Shown in pieces: positions 1 through 11,300 of a stretch of 64,000 bases of DNA; positions within the stretch are counted from its first letter, which is position 1, and each line of letters starts with the position of its first letter. The translations under genes and the position numbers were made by a program. A model generated the notes under the pieces. That model did not search any database and was not told the DNA's origin. It saw only the letters and a list, made by a program, of their open reading frames with translations. Origin of the DNA: Gillisia sp. Hel_I_86 (GTDB lineage Bacteria > Bacteroidota > Bacteroidia > Flavobacteriales > Flavobacteriaceae); NCBI RefSeq assembly GCF_007827275.1, contig NZ_VISE01000001.1, positions 248,001 to 312,000 on the forward strand, read 5' to 3'.

Positions 1-1
1 T

Positions 2-781
2 GTGGGAGAAACGGTAAGTCGTGGAATTGAAGTTGGTTTGGATGCTGCAATTGTTCGTAAAGAAGATTTTAACTGGAATGTTAATTATAACATTTCATTT
101 CAGGATCTCGAAATAACTGCCTTATCTTTAGGAAACGATCCTAATTTCTTTATTCCACAAGGAGGAATAGGTGGCGGTGTTGGTAACAATATCCAAATCT
201 GGAAAGAAGGTTATGATCCTACTACCTTTTTTGTATATCGTCAAGTTTACAATGAAGAAGGAAACCCTATTGAAGGGGCATATGTAGATGTGAATGGAGA
301 CAACCAAATAACCGAAGCAGATCGTCAAGCTTACAAGAAGGCAACTCCAGATTATTTTATGGGGTTAACAAATACAATTAATTACAAGAATTTAGATTTC
401 AGCTTCACTTTTAGAGGGAATTTTGGAAACTATGTGTACAACAGCACACAATCTGGAAATGGGTTTGTTGGTGCCGGAACAGTAACACCACAAGCCTATT
501 ATTCTAATTTAAATGCAAATGTTTTAGAGTCTAATTTTGAAGCATCTCAAATATTTTCAGATTATTATATAAGAAATGCTGATTTTGTGAGGTTAGATAA
601 TGTGTCTCTAGGATATCTTTTCCCAGGAGAGGAGGTAGATGTAAGAGCAAGTATTACAGGTTCTAATTTATTTGTAATTACAGATTACGAAGGTCTAGAC
701 CCAGAAATTGGAAATGGAATAGATAATAACTTTTACCCTAGAACAAGAAATGTTGTGTTAGGATTAAATCTTTCTTTCTAG
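2..781 (+). CDS. SusC/RagA-type TonB-dependent receptor, C-terminal part (cut by window start)
   Basis: The reading frame is open from the first bases, so the true start lies outside the window and the GTG at position 2 is not a real start. The 259 residues are the C-terminal end of an outer-membrane beta-barrel: alternating aromatic and polar strands, the late-barrel stretch SDYYIRNADFVRLDNVSLGY typical of SusC proteins, and a closing strand VLGLNLSF ending in Phe, as required for BAM insertion. SusC proteins import oligosaccharides through the outer membrane with energy from TonB. The SusD-like gene follows after 26 bases, and SusE and an alpha-amylase come next, so the substrate is probably maltodextrin or starch (inference from neighbours). 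Confidence 0.93.
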   Translation: MGETVSRGIEVGLDAAIVRKEDFNWNVNYNISFQDLEITALSLGNDPNFFIPQGGIGGGVGNNIQIWKEGYDPTTFFVYRQVYNEEGNPIEGAYVDVNGDNQITEADRQAYKKATPDYFMGLTNTINYKNLDFSFTFRGNFGNYVYNSTQSGNGFVGAGTVTPQAYYSNLNANVLESNFEASQIFSDYYIRNADFVRLDNVSLGYLFPGEEVDVRASITGSNLFVITDYEGLDPEIGNGIDNNFYPRTRNVVLGLNLSF

Positions 782-807
782 AAAATAAAAAACAAATAGC
801 TATTATT

Positions 808-2406
808 ATGTATAGAAATTTTAAACCAGTCATGATCCTTTTTATGAGCACAATATTATTGTGGTCTTGCCAGGACGACTTAGAACTAAAACCTGAGGAT
901 AACAGAGAAACCTCTGCCACGGTTTTTGATAATCCCGATTCTTACAGGGAATTTACCGCTAAATTATATGCGGGATTTTCTTTGAGTGGACAACAAGGAC
1001 CTGCAGGAAATGCAGATTTAGCAGGATTGGATGAAGGATTCTCAAACTATATGAGACTTTTCTTTAAACTTCAAGAACTTACTACAGATGAAGCTGTAAT
1101 TGGGTGGAATGATGGAACTATTAAAGATCTTCATTCTCAAACATGGACTTCAGGAAATGAGTTTATTAGAACCATGTACAGCAGGTTGTTATACCAAATA
1201 GCATTGACAAATGAATTTTTACGTCAAACTACAGATGCTAAATTAGATGCGCGTGGAGTAACGGGAGATTTAAAATCTGAAATTGCAGAATATAGAGCTG
1301 AAGCAAGATTTTTAAGAGCTTTAAGCTATTATCACGCAATGGATCTTTTCGGGAATCCACCGTTTGTAACAGAAGAAGATCCTATTGGAGCTTTCTTACC
1401 ACCACAAATTCAAAGAGCAGATCTTTTTAGCTATATAGAAGGAGAATTATTAGCTATTGAAAGCACTATTGTACCTGCAAGACAAAATGAATATGGTAGA
1501 GCAGATCAAGCTGCAGTTTGGATGTTGCTTTCTAAATTGTATTTGAATTCTGAAGTGTATACAGGACAAGGTCGATATACAGATGTTATCGCCTATACCA
1601 CAAAAGTTATCCAGGCTGGATATTCTATTCCAGATGTGCCTTATCAGTATTTATTTTTAGCAGATAACGATACAAATGGCGCACAAGAAGAGGTGATTTT
1701 CCCAATCACTTTTGATGGTTTAAACACCCAAGCCTATGGTGGAATGACTTTTATAATACATGCTTCGATTGGAGGTTCTATGGATCCTGCTAATTTTGGG
1801 GTAAGTAGCGGATGGGCTGGATTAAGAACAACTCCACAGTTTGTAAACCTTTTCCCTAATGGAGCAGAATCTGAAGATAAAAGAGCCATTTTTTATACAG
1901 AAGGTCAGAATAAAGAAATCAATAATATCTCTGTATTTACTGATGGATTTGCTGTTGCAAAATATAAGAATGTAGATATAAATGGAAACCAAGGAAGTGA
2001 TTCTACAGGAGAATTTCCAGACACCGATTTCCCAATGTTTAGACTTGCAGATGCTTACTTAATGTATGCAGAAGCAGTACTTAGAGGCGGTGGCGGAAGC
2101 ACTGGCGAGGCTGTAACTTATATTAATGAGTTAAAGGAAAGAGCTTATGGAGATTCTAGTGGAAACATCGCTGCTTCAGATCTTACTTTAGATTTTATAA
2201 TAAATGAAAGGGGTAGGGAATTATACTGGGAAGCTCAAAGAAGAACAGATCTTATAAGATTCAACCAGTTTACAGAAAATGGAATATGGGCATTTAAAGG
2301 TGGTGTTCCACAAGGAACTACAACTTCTTCATTTAGAAATATTATGCCGATACCAGCTTCAGATCTAGGTGTAAACACCAATTTAAAACAAAATCCAGGA
2401 TACTAA
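808..2406 (+). CDS. SusD/RagB family nutrient-binding outer membrane lipoprotein
   Basis: The protein has 532 residues, normal for SusD. Its N-terminus is a lipoprotein signal with lipobox LLWSC (Cys21), followed by Asp residues that fit the Bacteroidota surface-export signal. The body has the SusD pattern: a TPR-rich helical N-terminal half with RAEARFLRALSYYHAMDLFG at about 165-185, and a C-terminal half with FRLADAYLMYAEA and INERGRELYWEAQRRTDLIR. It ends in NPGY, as is usual for the family. SusD forms the lid on the SusC barrel and captures glycans at the cell surface. It is the second gene of the Sus-like operon, 26 bases after susC and 16 bases before susE. Confidence 0.95.
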   Translation: MYRNFKPVMILFMSTILLWSCQDDLELKPEDNRETSATVFDNPDSYREFTAKLYAGFSLSGQQGPAGNADLAGLDEGFSNYMRLFFKLQELTTDEAVIGWNDGTIKDLHSQTWTSGNEFIRTMYSRLLYQIALTNEFLRQTTDAKLDARGVTGDLKSEIAEYRAEARFLRALSYYHAMDLFGNPPFVTEEDPIGAFLPPQIQRADLFSYIEGELLAIESTIVPARQNEYGRADQAAVWMLLSKLYLNSEVYTGQGRYTDVIAYTTKVIQAGYSIPDVPYQYLFLADNDTNGAQEEVIFPITFDGLNTQAYGGMTFIIHASIGGSMDPANFGVSSGWAGLRTTPQFVNLFPNGAESEDKRAIFYTEGQNKEINNISVFTDGFAVAKYKNVDINGNQGSDSTGEFPDTDFPMFRLADAYLMYAEAVLRGGGGSTGEAVTYINELKERAYGDSSGNIAASDLTLDFIINERGRELYWEAQRRTDLIRFNQFTENGIWAFKGGVPQGTTTSSFRNIMPIPASDLGVNTNLKQNPGY

Positions 2407-2422
2407 TTTTAAAAAATTAAAA

Positions 2423-3562
2423 ATGAAAAAATTATTAATATTATTGTTTGCGTTTGTTTCACTTTTAGGATTGAATTCCTGTTCTAGTGATGATGATGTA
2501 GTTTTTATTGCCCAGCCAGACGTTGAAGGTATAAATTTCATTAATTCTTTTAATGATACTTATGTATTAACTCCAGCGACTTCCAGCAATATTGCAGAAA
2601 GATTTGTTTGGAATACTGTAGATTTTGATGTTCCAACCAATATAACGTATGAGCTTCAAGCATCAACAAGTGCAGATTTCTCAAGCTTCGATGTTATTGC
2701 AAGTACAGGTGACAATAATTTAGCAGTAAAAGTAAGTCAGTTAATCACACTTGCTAATGATGCAGGTTTGGATAACGACGCTGAAACTGAAGCACCTAAC
2801 ACAGGGCAAGTTTATTTTAGAGTAAAAGCTTTTGCAGGTAATGATGGAGGGAATGCTTTGAACACAACTTCTGAAGTTAAATCTATTACGGTGGTTATGC
2901 CTGAAGCAGCTGTAGAAGGAGAACCTGCCAAACGCGAGCTGTATATGGTAGGTGATGCAACCGCTGCTGGATGGAGCAACGATAATAACAACACTCCATT
3001 ATTTAGGGATCCAGCAAATGAAAACATATACTATTTCACTGGAAGGTTCAAAGGTGGAGCAGATGTAGAAGGTTTTAAATTACTTGAAAACAAGGGTGCT
3101 TGGCAACCACAATGGGGCCTTGATGGGGAATCTTTTACAAGTAGTGACCTGTTGGGTGAAGATCCTACTGCTTTCCCGGTAGCGGCCGACGCATATTATA
3201 GCTTTATGGTAAACTTGGATGACATGACCTACACCTGGGCAGAATATGATGCCAGCGCAGAGGCCACTTATGGTTCTATTGGTATTATTGGTGACGCTAC
3301 TTCTGGGGGGTGGGATGAGGATACTGACATGACTCAATCTGAATTTGATGCTCACATTTGGTACATTCAAGATGTTGAACTGGGGAATGGTGAAATGAAA
3401 TTTAGGGTAGATAATGATTGGGCTGTTAGCTGGGGAACAGGCAGTGCCATTAGTGGTCAAGCTTTAGATGGTGCGAACATTCCGGTAAGTGCAGGAACAT
3501 ATACCATTTGGTTTAACGATATTACCAAGAGGTATATCTTTATTCCTACTGCAACAGAATAA
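2423..3562 (+). CDS. SusE-like starch-binding outer membrane lipoprotein
   Basis: The protein has 379 residues with a lipoprotein signal (lipobox LNSC, Cys20) followed by an acidic SSDDD stretch. Residues about 25-150 form a SusE-type Ig-like domain (YELQASTSADFSSFDVIAST). After it come two repeated carbohydrate-binding units, each starting with a strand of the type LYMVGDATAAGWSN (about 172) and IGIIGDATSGGWDED (about 287) and each carrying clustered Trp residues. This is the SusE/SusF arrangement that binds starch on the cell surface. It lies 16 bases after the SusD gene in the same operon. Binding to starch rather than another alpha-glucan is inferred from the following amylase. Confidence 0.88.
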   Translation: MKKLLILLFAFVSLLGLNSCSSDDDVVFIAQPDVEGINFINSFNDTYVLTPATSSNIAERFVWNTVDFDVPTNITYELQASTSADFSSFDVIASTGDNNLAVKVSQLITLANDAGLDNDAETEAPNTGQVYFRVKAFAGNDGGNALNTTSEVKSITVVMPEAAVEGEPAKRELYMVGDATAAGWSNDNNNTPLFRDPANENIYYFTGRFKGGADVEGFKLLENKGAWQPQWGLDGESFTSSDLLGEDPTAFPVAADAYYSFMVNLDDMTYTWAEYDASAEATYGSIGIIGDATSGGWDEDTDMTQSEFDAHIWYIQDVELGNGEMKFRVDNDWAVSWGTGSAISGQALDGANIPVSAGTYTIWFNDITKRYIFIPTATE

Positions 3563-3590
3563 TCAAGGGCTAGCTGACTTTATATTAAAG

Positions 3591-3667
3591 CTGTCTAGAA
3601 AAGTTTTACGGTAATATTCCAGCTTTATTAAGGCGAATGTTAATCCAAAAAAATCAATTTTAGACAG
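3591..3667. repeat. Imperfect inverted repeat between susE and the amylase gene
   Basis: CTGTCTAGAAAA at 3591-3602 is nearly the reverse complement of TTTTAGACAG at 3658-3667, with about 55 bases between the arms, and the right arm runs into a T tract. It could be an operator, a weak long-loop terminator or chance. No clear promoter box was seen before the amylase gene, so the amylase may be read from the Sus operon. Confidence 0.25.
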
Positions 3668-3693
3668 TTTTTTTACTTTTAATAATTAAATAC

Positions 3694-5142
3694 ATGAAAA
3701 CAAGAAAATTAATATACGGAAGCATGTTTGCTGCACTGCTCTCTTTAAGCGCGTGTTCAAGTGACAATGATCCTGTAGATCCCATAGACGATGTTACCGG
3801 GGGCGGTGAAAACCCTACGCCGGTTACTCCCAAAGCATTGGATCTATCCAATTATGATAACGGCTCCGGGGTAATGATGCAAACTTTTTACTGGGATGTG
3901 GAACCCCGCTTTGAGTGGTGGATCAACCTCTCTGATAAAGTTGTAGGATGGGCAGATGCCGGTATAGATCGCCTTTGGTTGCCTGTAGCCACCAAAGGAC
4001 AATCTGGCGGGTATTCGATGGGATATGATCCTTCAGATTATTTTGACTTTGGCGAATATAACCAACACGGTACCGTTGCAACCCGCTTCGGAACCAGGGA
4101 AGAATTAGAAAGCCTTATCTCAAAAGCCCATGATAACAACCTGGAAGTGATTGCCGATATTGTAATCAATCATAATTCAGGAGGTGGTGAAGAATACAAT
4201 CCCTACCGGGATAAAAACACTTATACCCTTTTCAATGAAGAGAATGGGAATGCTTCTGGAATGTTTAACCGTAATTTTGAAGATTTTTATCCAAACGGCG
4301 TAAGCGATTTTGATGAGGGAAGTTTGTTCTATCCGGAACAGAACCTGGATCATAACCGGGAGCGCGTTCAGGAGTGGCTATGGAAAAATGATAATTCCGT
4401 AGCTAAATACTACAAAAATGTGATGGGCTTTGACGGCTGGCGCTTTGACTATGTACAAGGCTACGAACCTTGGGTGATCAAAGAATGGATGAACGCTGTA
4501 GGTGGATTTGCTGTTGGCGAAAACTGGGATGGCAATGGGGCAAACCTAGCGGCATGGGTAGAAGCCTCAGGTATTCCTGCCTTCGATTTTGCCGCCTTCT
4601 ACAAAATGGAAGAAGCTTTTGACCGCAATGATGATCTTACTTACCTGGAAAAAGATATGCTTAGAAAATCCAATCCTGAAATGGCGGTTACTTTTGTGGC
4701 AAATCATGATACCGAGAAAGATTCCAATGAAGATAATCGCATTGCCAAAGAAAACAAATTAAAAGCCTATGCTTACATTCTCACCCACGATGGGTATCCG
4801 ACGATTTTTTATTCAGATTATGAAGATCCTGCATTTCAGGAGCAGTTAAAGCAATTAATTGCCATTCATAACAGCATAGCTACTGGCGAAGTGGAGATGT
4901 TATATGTAGATAAAGATGAATATATTATGAAAAGAAACGGGACTGGGAATAATCCTGGATTGATTCTTTATATAAATACAAGCGGGAATAACAAGCGAAG
5001 AGAAACAGTAACTCATTGGACTTCCAAAAAGTTAATGGATTATAGTAGGAATTCCTCCTTTTCTCCAACTACGGGAGCAGATGGGTTGGTAAGCCTCGAG
5101 GCTCCGGCAAATTCTTACAGTATATACTCGATCATGGAATAA
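3694..5142 (+). CDS. GH13 alpha-amylase, surface lipoprotein (GH13_7-like)
   Basis: This 482-residue protein hydrolyses alpha-1,4-glucan bonds inside starch. It has a lipobox LSAC (Cys21) and then an acidic Asp/Pro linker. All four GH13 regions are visible: DIVINH at 155-160, GWRFDYV with nucleophile Asp252, GENWD with acid/base Glu276, and VANHDTE with Asp339. The stretch MQTFYWDV followed by SGGYSMGYDPSDYFDFGEY resembles the archaeal/plant-type subfamily GH13_7, to which the Zunongwangia amylase AmyZ also belongs; the subfamily is from memory. The gene lies 131 bases after susE, fitting the outer-surface endo-amylase of this Sus-like locus. A strong terminator follows. Confidence 0.95.
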   Translation: MKTRKLIYGSMFAALLSLSACSSDNDPVDPIDDVTGGGENPTPVTPKALDLSNYDNGSGVMMQTFYWDVEPRFEWWINLSDKVVGWADAGIDRLWLPVATKGQSGGYSMGYDPSDYFDFGEYNQHGTVATRFGTREELESLISKAHDNNLEVIADIVINHNSGGGEEYNPYRDKNTYTLFNEENGNASGMFNRNFEDFYPNGVSDFDEGSLFYPEQNLDHNRERVQEWLWKNDNSVAKYYKNVMGFDGWRFDYVQGYEPWVIKEWMNAVGGFAVGENWDGNGANLAAWVEASGIPAFDFAAFYKMEEAFDRNDDLTYLEKDMLRKSNPEMAVTFVANHDTEKDSNEDNRIAKENKLKAYAYILTHDGYPTIFYSDYEDPAFQEQLKQLIAIHNSIATGEVEMLYVDKDEYIMKRNGTGNNPGLILYINTSGNNKRRETVTHWTSKKLMDYSRNSSFSPTTGADGLVSLEAPANSYSIYSIME

Positions 5143-5163
5143 CTTTTTCCTGATAGTATTTTA

Positions 5164-5197
5164 AAAGTCGGCTTCCCTATCGAGCCGGCTTTTTTTG
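5164..5197 (+). terminator. Rho-independent terminator after the amylase gene
   Basis: The arms GTCGGCT and AGCCGGC pair across a 9-base loop with one G-T pair and are followed by TTTTTTT. It lies 22 bases after the amylase stop and ends the Sus-like operon. Confidence 0.85.
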
Positions 5198-5320
5198 TTT
5201 TATAATTATATTGTTACAGTCCTACAGACGCTGTCTCGAATGCATGCTCACCAATTTATCCCAAAAGAAAATGAACTCCCTCTGATCCAACAACATTTTT
5301 TTTTAAATACCATCAAAAAA

Positions 5321-6787
5321 TTACACCCTCGGCAAATCCCCATCTCCTTTAAGCGGTAAGTTTGAAACTCCCATTAAATATTTATCTACATGATACGCAG
5401 CCTCCCGCCCTTCTGAAATTGCCCACACTATAAGGGATTGACCTTTTCTCATATCGCCTGCCACAAAAATTCCGGGAACATTGCTCATATAATTATCTAG
5501 GGATGCTTTTACATTGGATCTAGCATCCATTTTTAAACCCAATTGTTCTGCCAAAGTGGTTTCACTCCCGGTAAAACCCAATGCCAGCAATGCCAGATCG
5601 CAGTCCCATTTTTGTTCGGTTCCAAGAACTTCCGATAGCTGCGGACGTTCCCCCAGCTTATGCGTCCATTCTACCTGTGTAGTGATCAAACCAGTTAAAT
5701 TCCCATCCTTATCTCCCAAAAACTCTTTTGTGGAAATGCTCCATTGCCTTTCTGCTCCTTCTTTATGGGAGGAAGTAGTTCGAAGCCTCATAGGCCAATA
5801 GGGCCAAGGCTGATTTTTAGGCCTTTCCAAGCTAGCCTTACCCATAATCTCAAAGTTGGCAACACTAAGCGCTCCTTGCCTAAAAGAAGTTCCTATACAA
5901 TCACTTCCAGTATCTCCACCGCCAATTACCACTACTTTCTTATTTTTTGCTGAAATTTCCTCTCCCGAAAATGGCAAATTATCTACTCTCCTATTGTTTT
6001 GTGGCAAGAAATCCATCGCCTGATATATTCCCTTTAAATGAGCTCCTTTAATTGGCAATGGCCGACTCACCGTTGCACCGCCGCAAAGCACTAGTGCATC
6101 GTACTCCAATTTAATTTTCTCTACTGCAATATTTTTCCCTACATGCGCTTTGGTTATAAATTTTATCCCTTCTTCTTCCAGGACTTCCAAGCGTCGATCT
6201 ATTATGGATTTTTCCAATTTAAAATCCGGGATGCCATATCTTAAAAGGCCTCCTGCTTTTTCATCTCTTTCATAAACGGTAACATAATGTCCCGCTCTGT
6301 TTAGTTGTTGTGCTGCGGCAAGACCTGCAGGACCAGATCCTATTACAGCCACTTTTTTACCTGTCCTACTCTCCGGGATTTGTGCTTGAACCCATCCATT
6401 CTCAAAAGCCTGCTCTGCTATATTTTTTTCGATATTTTCTATAGTTACAGGATCCTCATTGATGTTTAATACACAAGCCTCTTCACAAGGTGCAGGGCAC
6501 AATCTACCTGTAAACTCAGGGAAATTATTAGTGCTATGTAATATTTTAGCCGCTCTCTCCCATTTACCTTTGTAAACAGCATCATTAAAATCGGGAATCA
6601 AGTTACCTAAAGGACAGCCGCTATGGCAAAATGGAACCCCGCAATCCATACAGCGTGCACCCTGATTTTTTAGTTCCTTTTCTTCAAGAGGAATGGTAAA
6701 CTCCTTGAATGCTTTTACTCGCTCCTGGGCAGGAGCATAGGCTTCTACCTTTCTTTCATATTCCAAAAATCCGGTTGGCTTTCCCAT
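5321..6787 (-). CDS. gltD: Glutamate synthase (NADPH) small subunit
   Basis: The small (beta) subunit of glutamate synthase takes electrons from NAD(P)H and passes them to the large subunit for conversion of glutamine and 2-oxoglutarate into two glutamates. The protein has 488 residues, normal for GltD. The N-terminal Fe-S region has Cys46, Cys49, Cys54 and Cys58 (CMDCGVPFCHSGC) and a second set LCPAPCEEAC near 97-105. The FAD site VAVIGSGPAGLAAA is near 146-159 and the NADPH site VVVIGGGDTGSDC near 286. C-terminal GIFVAGDMRKGQSLIVWAI is typical. It starts 4 bases after the gltB stop, so the two are co-transcribed. No clear terminator was seen after it. Confidence 0.97.
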   Translation of the reverse strand: MGKPTGFLEYERKVEAYAPAQERVKAFKEFTIPLEEKELKNQGARCMDCGVPFCHSGCPLGNLIPDFNDAVYKGKWERAAKILHSTNNFPEFTGRLCPAPCEEACVLNINEDPVTIENIEKNIAEQAFENGWVQAQIPESRTGKKVAVIGSGPAGLAAAQQLNRAGHYVTVYERDEKAGGLLRYGIPDFKLEKSIIDRRLEVLEEEGIKFITKAHVGKNIAVEKIKLEYDALVLCGGATVSRPLPIKGAHLKGIYQAMDFLPQNNRRVDNLPFSGEEISAKNKKVVVIGGGDTGSDCIGTSFRQGALSVANFEIMGKASLERPKNQPWPYWPMRLRTTSSHKEGAERQWSISTKEFLGDKDGNLTGLITTQVEWTHKLGERPQLSEVLGTEQKWDCDLALLALGFTGSETTLAEQLGLKMDARSNVKASLDNYMSNVPGIFVAGDMRKGQSLIVWAISEGREAAYHVDKYLMGVSNLPLKGDGDLPRV

Positions 6788-6791
6788 TTTC

Positions 6792-9700
6792 CTATTCTGT
6801 TAAATCGATTAATTTTTCTTCTTCAATCCTTATCAAGGCCAAACGATATTCTTCCGGCAATATTTTAATAAAGTTTGGCAGACATTGCTCCCAGTTTTCT
6901 AGGATCCTTTGTGCTAACCTACTTTGTGTATAATTGTAATGATTGGTGATCAACTTTTTAAGAAGCATTTTATCTTCCTCCTCCTTCACCTCTTCAAGAT
7001 TCAAATCTTTAGCAAGACAATTCTTTTTGAATGAATTTTTCTCATCAAAAACAAATGCTAAACCGCCACTCATTCCTGCACCAAAATTCCTACCTGTTTC
7101 TCCTAAAATCACAGCGACTCCTCCTGTCATATACTCACACCCATGATCCCCAATTCCCTCGGCTACGGCATGAGCCCCACTATTTCTCACACAAAAACGC
7201 TCCCCAGCAACCCCATTAAAATACGCCTCCCCACTAACGGCTCCGTATAAAGCCACATTTCCTATAATGATATTGTCCTCTGCCTTTAGTGTGGATTCCT
7301 CAGGGATCTTTACAATAAGGCGAGCTCCGGAAAGACCTTTCCCCACATAATCGTTCGCATTTCCGTCAACTTTAAGACTGAGTCCTTTAGTTGCAAAAGC
7401 CCCGAAACTTTGGCCTGCCGAACCTTTAAAATTGATCTTCAAAGTGTTATCTGGTAGTCCCTGCTCACCGTAAATCTTGGATATTTCATTACTTAAAATA
7501 GCCCCTACTGCTCTATCGGTATTATGAATTTCAAGATCCAACACTGTTTTTTCTTTTCTGAACAAAGCCGTATGGGCTAATTCTATAATTTCAAAATCTA
7601 TAGATCGTTCTAAATGGTGGTCCTGTTTTTCAGTATTATGTACCGAAACATTTGCAGGAACTTCTATTTTATGTAGAATTGGACTAAGGTCTACCCCGGC
7701 AGATTTAAAATGATCGACAGCTTTTTGCCTATCTAATTTATGAACCTGCCCAACCATTTCATCAACGGTTCTAAAGCCCAATTGCGCCATGATTTCGCGG
7801 AGCTCTTCAGCTATGAAATACATATAATTCACCACATGCTCTGGCTTCCCTTCAAATTTCTTCCTCAACTCCGGATTTTGTGTTGCAATTCCTACAGGAC
7901 AGGTATTTAAATGACAAACCCTCATCATGATACATCCTGACGCTACTAAGGGTGCGGTCGCAAATCCGAATTCCTCTGCTCCCAATAGGCATGCAACGGC
8001 TACATCCCGACCGGTTTTTAACTGCCCGTCACATTCCAATTTTATCCTGCTTCTAAGATCATTAAGAACCAATGTTTGTTGGGCTTCAGCGATCCCCAAT
8101 TCCCAAGGTAAACCAGCATGACGTAAAGAGGTAAGAGGCGATGCCCCGGTACCACCATCATAACCAGAAATAAGGATGACATCTGCTTTCGCTTTTGCCA
8201 CTCCCGCAGCAATAGTTCCAACGCCAACTTCAGAAACAAGTTTCACATTGATCAAGGCTTCCCGGTTGGCCGATTTAAGATCATAGATCAACTGTGCTAA
8301 ATCTTCTATGGAATAAATGTCGTGGTGTGGAGGTGGTGAAATAAGCCCTACATACGGGGTGCTATTTCGGGTCTTTGCTATTTGTTTGTTCACTTTTGGC
8401 CCTGGCAAATGACCACCTTCCCCAGGTTTAGCTCCCTGAGCCATTTTTATCTGAATCTCGGAAGCATTGGTAAGATAATTACTTGTTACTCCAAAACGAC
8501 CAGAAGCAACCTGCTTTATAGCGCTATTCCTCCAATCTCCATTGACATTTTTATAAAACCTGTCTGCATCTTCACCGCCTTCCCCACTATTGCTTTTTCC
8601 TCCAATCCGGTTCATGGCGATCGCTAAATTCTCATGTGCTTCCTTACTTATGGAGCCATAGGACATTGCTCCGGTTTTAAAACGCTTTACAATTTCTGTC
8701 CAAGGTTCTACCTCTTCCAAAGGAATGGGATCGTAATTGGAGAATTCAAACAAGCCACGAATTGTCATAAGTTGTTTTGACTGCTTATTTACTAAAGTAG
8801 CATATTCCTTGTAAGTCGCAGGGTCATTATTTCTAACAGATTCCTGAAGCTTTGCAATGGTTAATGGATTGAACATGTGTTTTTCACCGTTTCGTCTCCA
8901 TCTGTATTCACCGCCAATTTCCATATCCAGATCCCCGGGGATATGCTTTGCATTAAAAGTACGTTTATGTCTTTTTGCTATTTCCTTTTCTACTTCATAA
9001 AGGCCAATTCCCTCTATCCGGCTAGGAGTATTTGGAAAATATTTATTTATAAGTTGAGAATTCAATCCTAAGGCTTCAAACAACTGGGACCCTCGATATG
9101 AGTTAAGGGTAGAGATCCCGATCTTGTTCATCACTTTTACTACTCCATTTCCTACAGCTTTATTATAATTTTCTACGGCTTCCTTAAAATCTACAGCATT
9201 TAAATTTCCTTCATCAATTTGTTCTTTAATGATCTCGTTCACCATATAAGGATTGATGGCACTTGCGCCATATCCAAATAACAGTGCAAAATGATGTACT
9301 TCCCTTGGCTCTGCAGATTCTATTATAAAACTCATTTTGGAACGTTTCCCTATCTTAAACAAGCCGCTATTTAAATAAGAGCATGCTAATAAAGCAGGAA
9401 TTGGCGCCAAAGTTTCATCTACCCCTCTATCAGAAAGTATAAGTATGGTTTTCCCTTGTTCAATTACTTTTGCTGCGGTTTTAAGCATCTCTTCCAAAGC
9501 TGCTTCCAAACCATTTAATCCCTGATCTATTTTATATAGGATTGGAATTTCGGTAGATTGAAAATCTGGATGGTCAAAATTCTTGATCTTATCTAAATCC
9601 TCTTTTGAAATCACCGGATTTTTAATTCGGATTTTTTTACAAAATTCTGGAGTGATTTCCATAAGATTAGTATCTCCCCCTAAAGTTAAACTTAGATCGG

Positions 9701-11300
9701 TTATAAGTTCTTCCCTGATACCATCCAGTGGCGGATTGGTAACTTGTGCAAAGAGTTGTTTGAAGTAGTTATATATAAGCTGTGGCCTTTCTGAAAGCAC
9801 TGCTAATGGGGTGTCTGTACCCATAGAACCAATAGGTTCCTTAGCATTTCCAGCCATGGGAAGTATAATGTTATTTACATCTTCTTGGGTATAACCAAAA
9901 GCATTTTTACGTAGGTGGATAGGAGTTAGATCCACCTGTAAAGGTTCATTTCTATATGGAATATCTTTTAGATGAATTCTATTTTCATCTAACCATTTCT
10001 CATAGGGTTTACGAGTAGCTATCCTTTCTTTGATCTCTTCATCATTGATTATTCGGCCTTCGTTCATATCTACCAGGAACATTCTCCCTGGTTGCAACCT
10101 CCCGTGAAATGCGATATTTTCCGGTTTTATATCTAAAACCCCTGTTTCTGAAGACATAATAACATAATCGTCTTTGGTAACTGAATATCTGGAAGGCCTA
10201 AGCCCATTCCTATCCAATACAGCACCAATATAATCGCCATCTGTAAATGGTACGGAAGCTGGTCCATCCCAAGGCTCCATGATACAGCTATTGAATTCGT
10301 AAAATGCTTTTTTGGCTTCGCTCATTTCCTGATGCTTTTCCCATGCTTCGGGCACCAACATCATCATTATTTCAGGCAAAGATCTCCCGGACATTAATAA
10401 TAGTTCCACTACCATATCCATAGAGGCTGAATCTGATTTTCCACTTAATATTATAGGAAAAAGCGCTTTTAAATCTTCATCAAAAAGTTTGCTTTTCAGC
10501 AGTTCTTCCCTACTCCGCATTCTGGCAATATTGCCCCTTAAGGTGTTAATCTCACCATTATGGCACATATATCGAAACGGCTGAGCCAGATCCCAGGTTG
10601 GAAATGTATTGGTTGAAAACCGCTGATGTACCAAAGCCAAACGGGTAACTACCTTAGGATCTAAAAGATCCTTGTAATAGAACTTAATATCCTCGGGCAT
10701 AAGAAGTCCTTTAAATATTAAGGTCTTGGTAGACAAGCTGGGAAGGTAAAAGAATTCCCTCTCCGATAATTTGGAATTTACAATGGTATGTTCTGTGATT
10801 TTTCTTGCGCTATATAATTTAATTTGAAACAACCGGTCTTCTAAACCTTTTTCTGGTTTCCCTATAAAGATTTGTTCTATTACCGGCTCCACATCCGCAG
10901 CAATGGCGCCCAAGTGACCCGCATCTACCGGCACCACTCGCCATCCCAATACTTTTAGGCCTTTTTCAGTTACTTGTTTTTCAAAGATCTTTTTACAATG
11001 TTCTCGCTGATTCTCCTTTCTGGGAAGAAATACATTTCCCATGGCATACTCTCTTTCATCTGGAAGATCAAAGTCACAGTTTTCTACAAAGAATTCATGA
11101 GGAATGTCTATTAATATACCCGCGCCATCACCAGTCTTTCCATCGCTGCTTACGGCACCTCTATGTTCTAATTTTTGTAAAATTTCCAGTGCCTTATGTA
11201 TAATGTCATTAGATTTCTTTCCTTTTAGACTACAAATAAACCCCGCACCACAATTTTCATGTTCAAATTCGGGTGAATATAACCCTTGCTTTTCCTTCAT
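6792..11300 (-). CDS. gltB: Glutamate synthase large subunit
   Basis: The protein has 1502 residues, a full-length bacterial GltB. A 16-residue propeptide precedes Cys17 (ENCGAGF), the class II glutaminase nucleophile exposed by self-cleavage. Further regions are the glutaminase domain (about 17-420), a central domain, the FMN/2-oxoglutarate domain with [16 protein letters not shown], the 3Fe-4S Cys set around [15 protein letters not shown], and the C-terminal beta-helix with repeated G-x-x-x-G turns. The enzyme moves ammonia through an internal tunnel from glutamine to 2-oxoglutarate. It is the first gene of gltBD and is read divergently from the porin-PII-Amt operon, so both halves of ammonium assimilation share one control region. 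Confidence 0.98.
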   Translation of the reverse strand: MKEKQGLYSPEFEHENCGAGFICSLKGKKSNDIIHKALEILQKLEHRGAVSSDGKTGDGAGILIDIPHEFFVENCDFDLPDEREYAMGNVFLPRKENQREHCKKIFEKQVTEKGLKVLGWRVVPVDAGHLGAIAADVEPVIEQIFIGKPEKGLEDRLFQIKLYSARKITEHTIVNSKLSEREFFYLPSLSTKTLIFKGLLMPEDIKFYYKDLLDPKVVTRLALVHQRFSTNTFPTWDLAQPFRYMCHNGEINTLRGNIARMRSREELLKSKLFDEDLKALFPIILSGKSDSASMDMVVELLLMSGRSLPEIMMMLVPEAWEKHQEMSEAKKAFYEFNSCIMEPWDGPASVPFTDGDYIGAVLDRNGLRPSRYSVTKDDYVIMSSETGVLDIKPENIAFHGRLQPGRMFLVDMNEGRIINDEEIKERIATRKPYEKWLDENRIHLKDIPYRNEPLQVDLTPIHLRKNAFGYTQEDVNNIILPMAGNAKEPIGSMGTDTPLAVLSERPQLIYNYFKQLFAQVTNPPLDGIREELITDLSLTLGGDTNLMEITPEFCKKIRIKNPVISKEDLDKIKNFDHPDFQSTEIPILYKIDQGLNGLEAALEEMLKTAAKVIEQGKTILILSDRGVDETLAPIPALLACSYLNSGLFKIGKRSKMSFIIESAEPREVHHFALLFGYGASAINPYMVNEIIKEQIDEGNLNAVDFKEAVENYNKAVGNGVVKVMNKIGISTLNSYRGSQLFEALGLNSQLINKYFPNTPSRIEGIGLYEVEKEIAKRHKRTFNAKHIPGDLDMEIGGEYRWRRNGEKHMFNPLTIAKLQESVRNNDPATYKEYATLVNKQSKQLMTIRGLFEFSNYDPIPLEEVEPWTEIVKRFKTGAMSYGSISKEAHENLAIAMNRIGGKSNSGEGGEDADRFYKNVNGDWRNSAIKQVASGRFGVTSNYLTNASEIQIKMAQGAKPGEGGHLPGPKVNKQIAKTRNSTPYVGLISPPPHHDIYSIEDLAQLIYDLKSANREALINVKLVSEVGVGTIAAGVAKAKADVILISGYDGGTGASPLTSLRHAGLPWELGIAEAQQTLVLNDLRSRIKLECDGQLKTGRDVAVACLLGAEEFGFATAPLVASGCIMMRVCHLNTCPVGIATQNPELRKKFEGKPEHVVNYMYFIAEELREIMAQLGFRTVDEMVGQVHKLDRQKAVDHFKSAGVDLSPILHKIEVPANVSVHNTEKQDHHLERSIDFEIIELAHTALFRKEKTVLDLEIHNTDRAVGAILSNEISKIYGEQGLPDNTLKINFKGSAGQSFGAFATKGLSLKVDGNANDYVGKGLSGARLIVKIPEESTLKAEDNIIIGNVALYGAVSGEAYFNGVAGERFCVRNSGAHAVAEGIGDHGCEYMTGGVAVILGETGRNFGAGMSGGLAFVFDEKNSFKKNCLAKDLNLEEVKEEEDKMLLKKLITNHYNYTQSRLAQRILENWEQCLPNFIKILPEEYRLALIRIEEEKLIDLTE

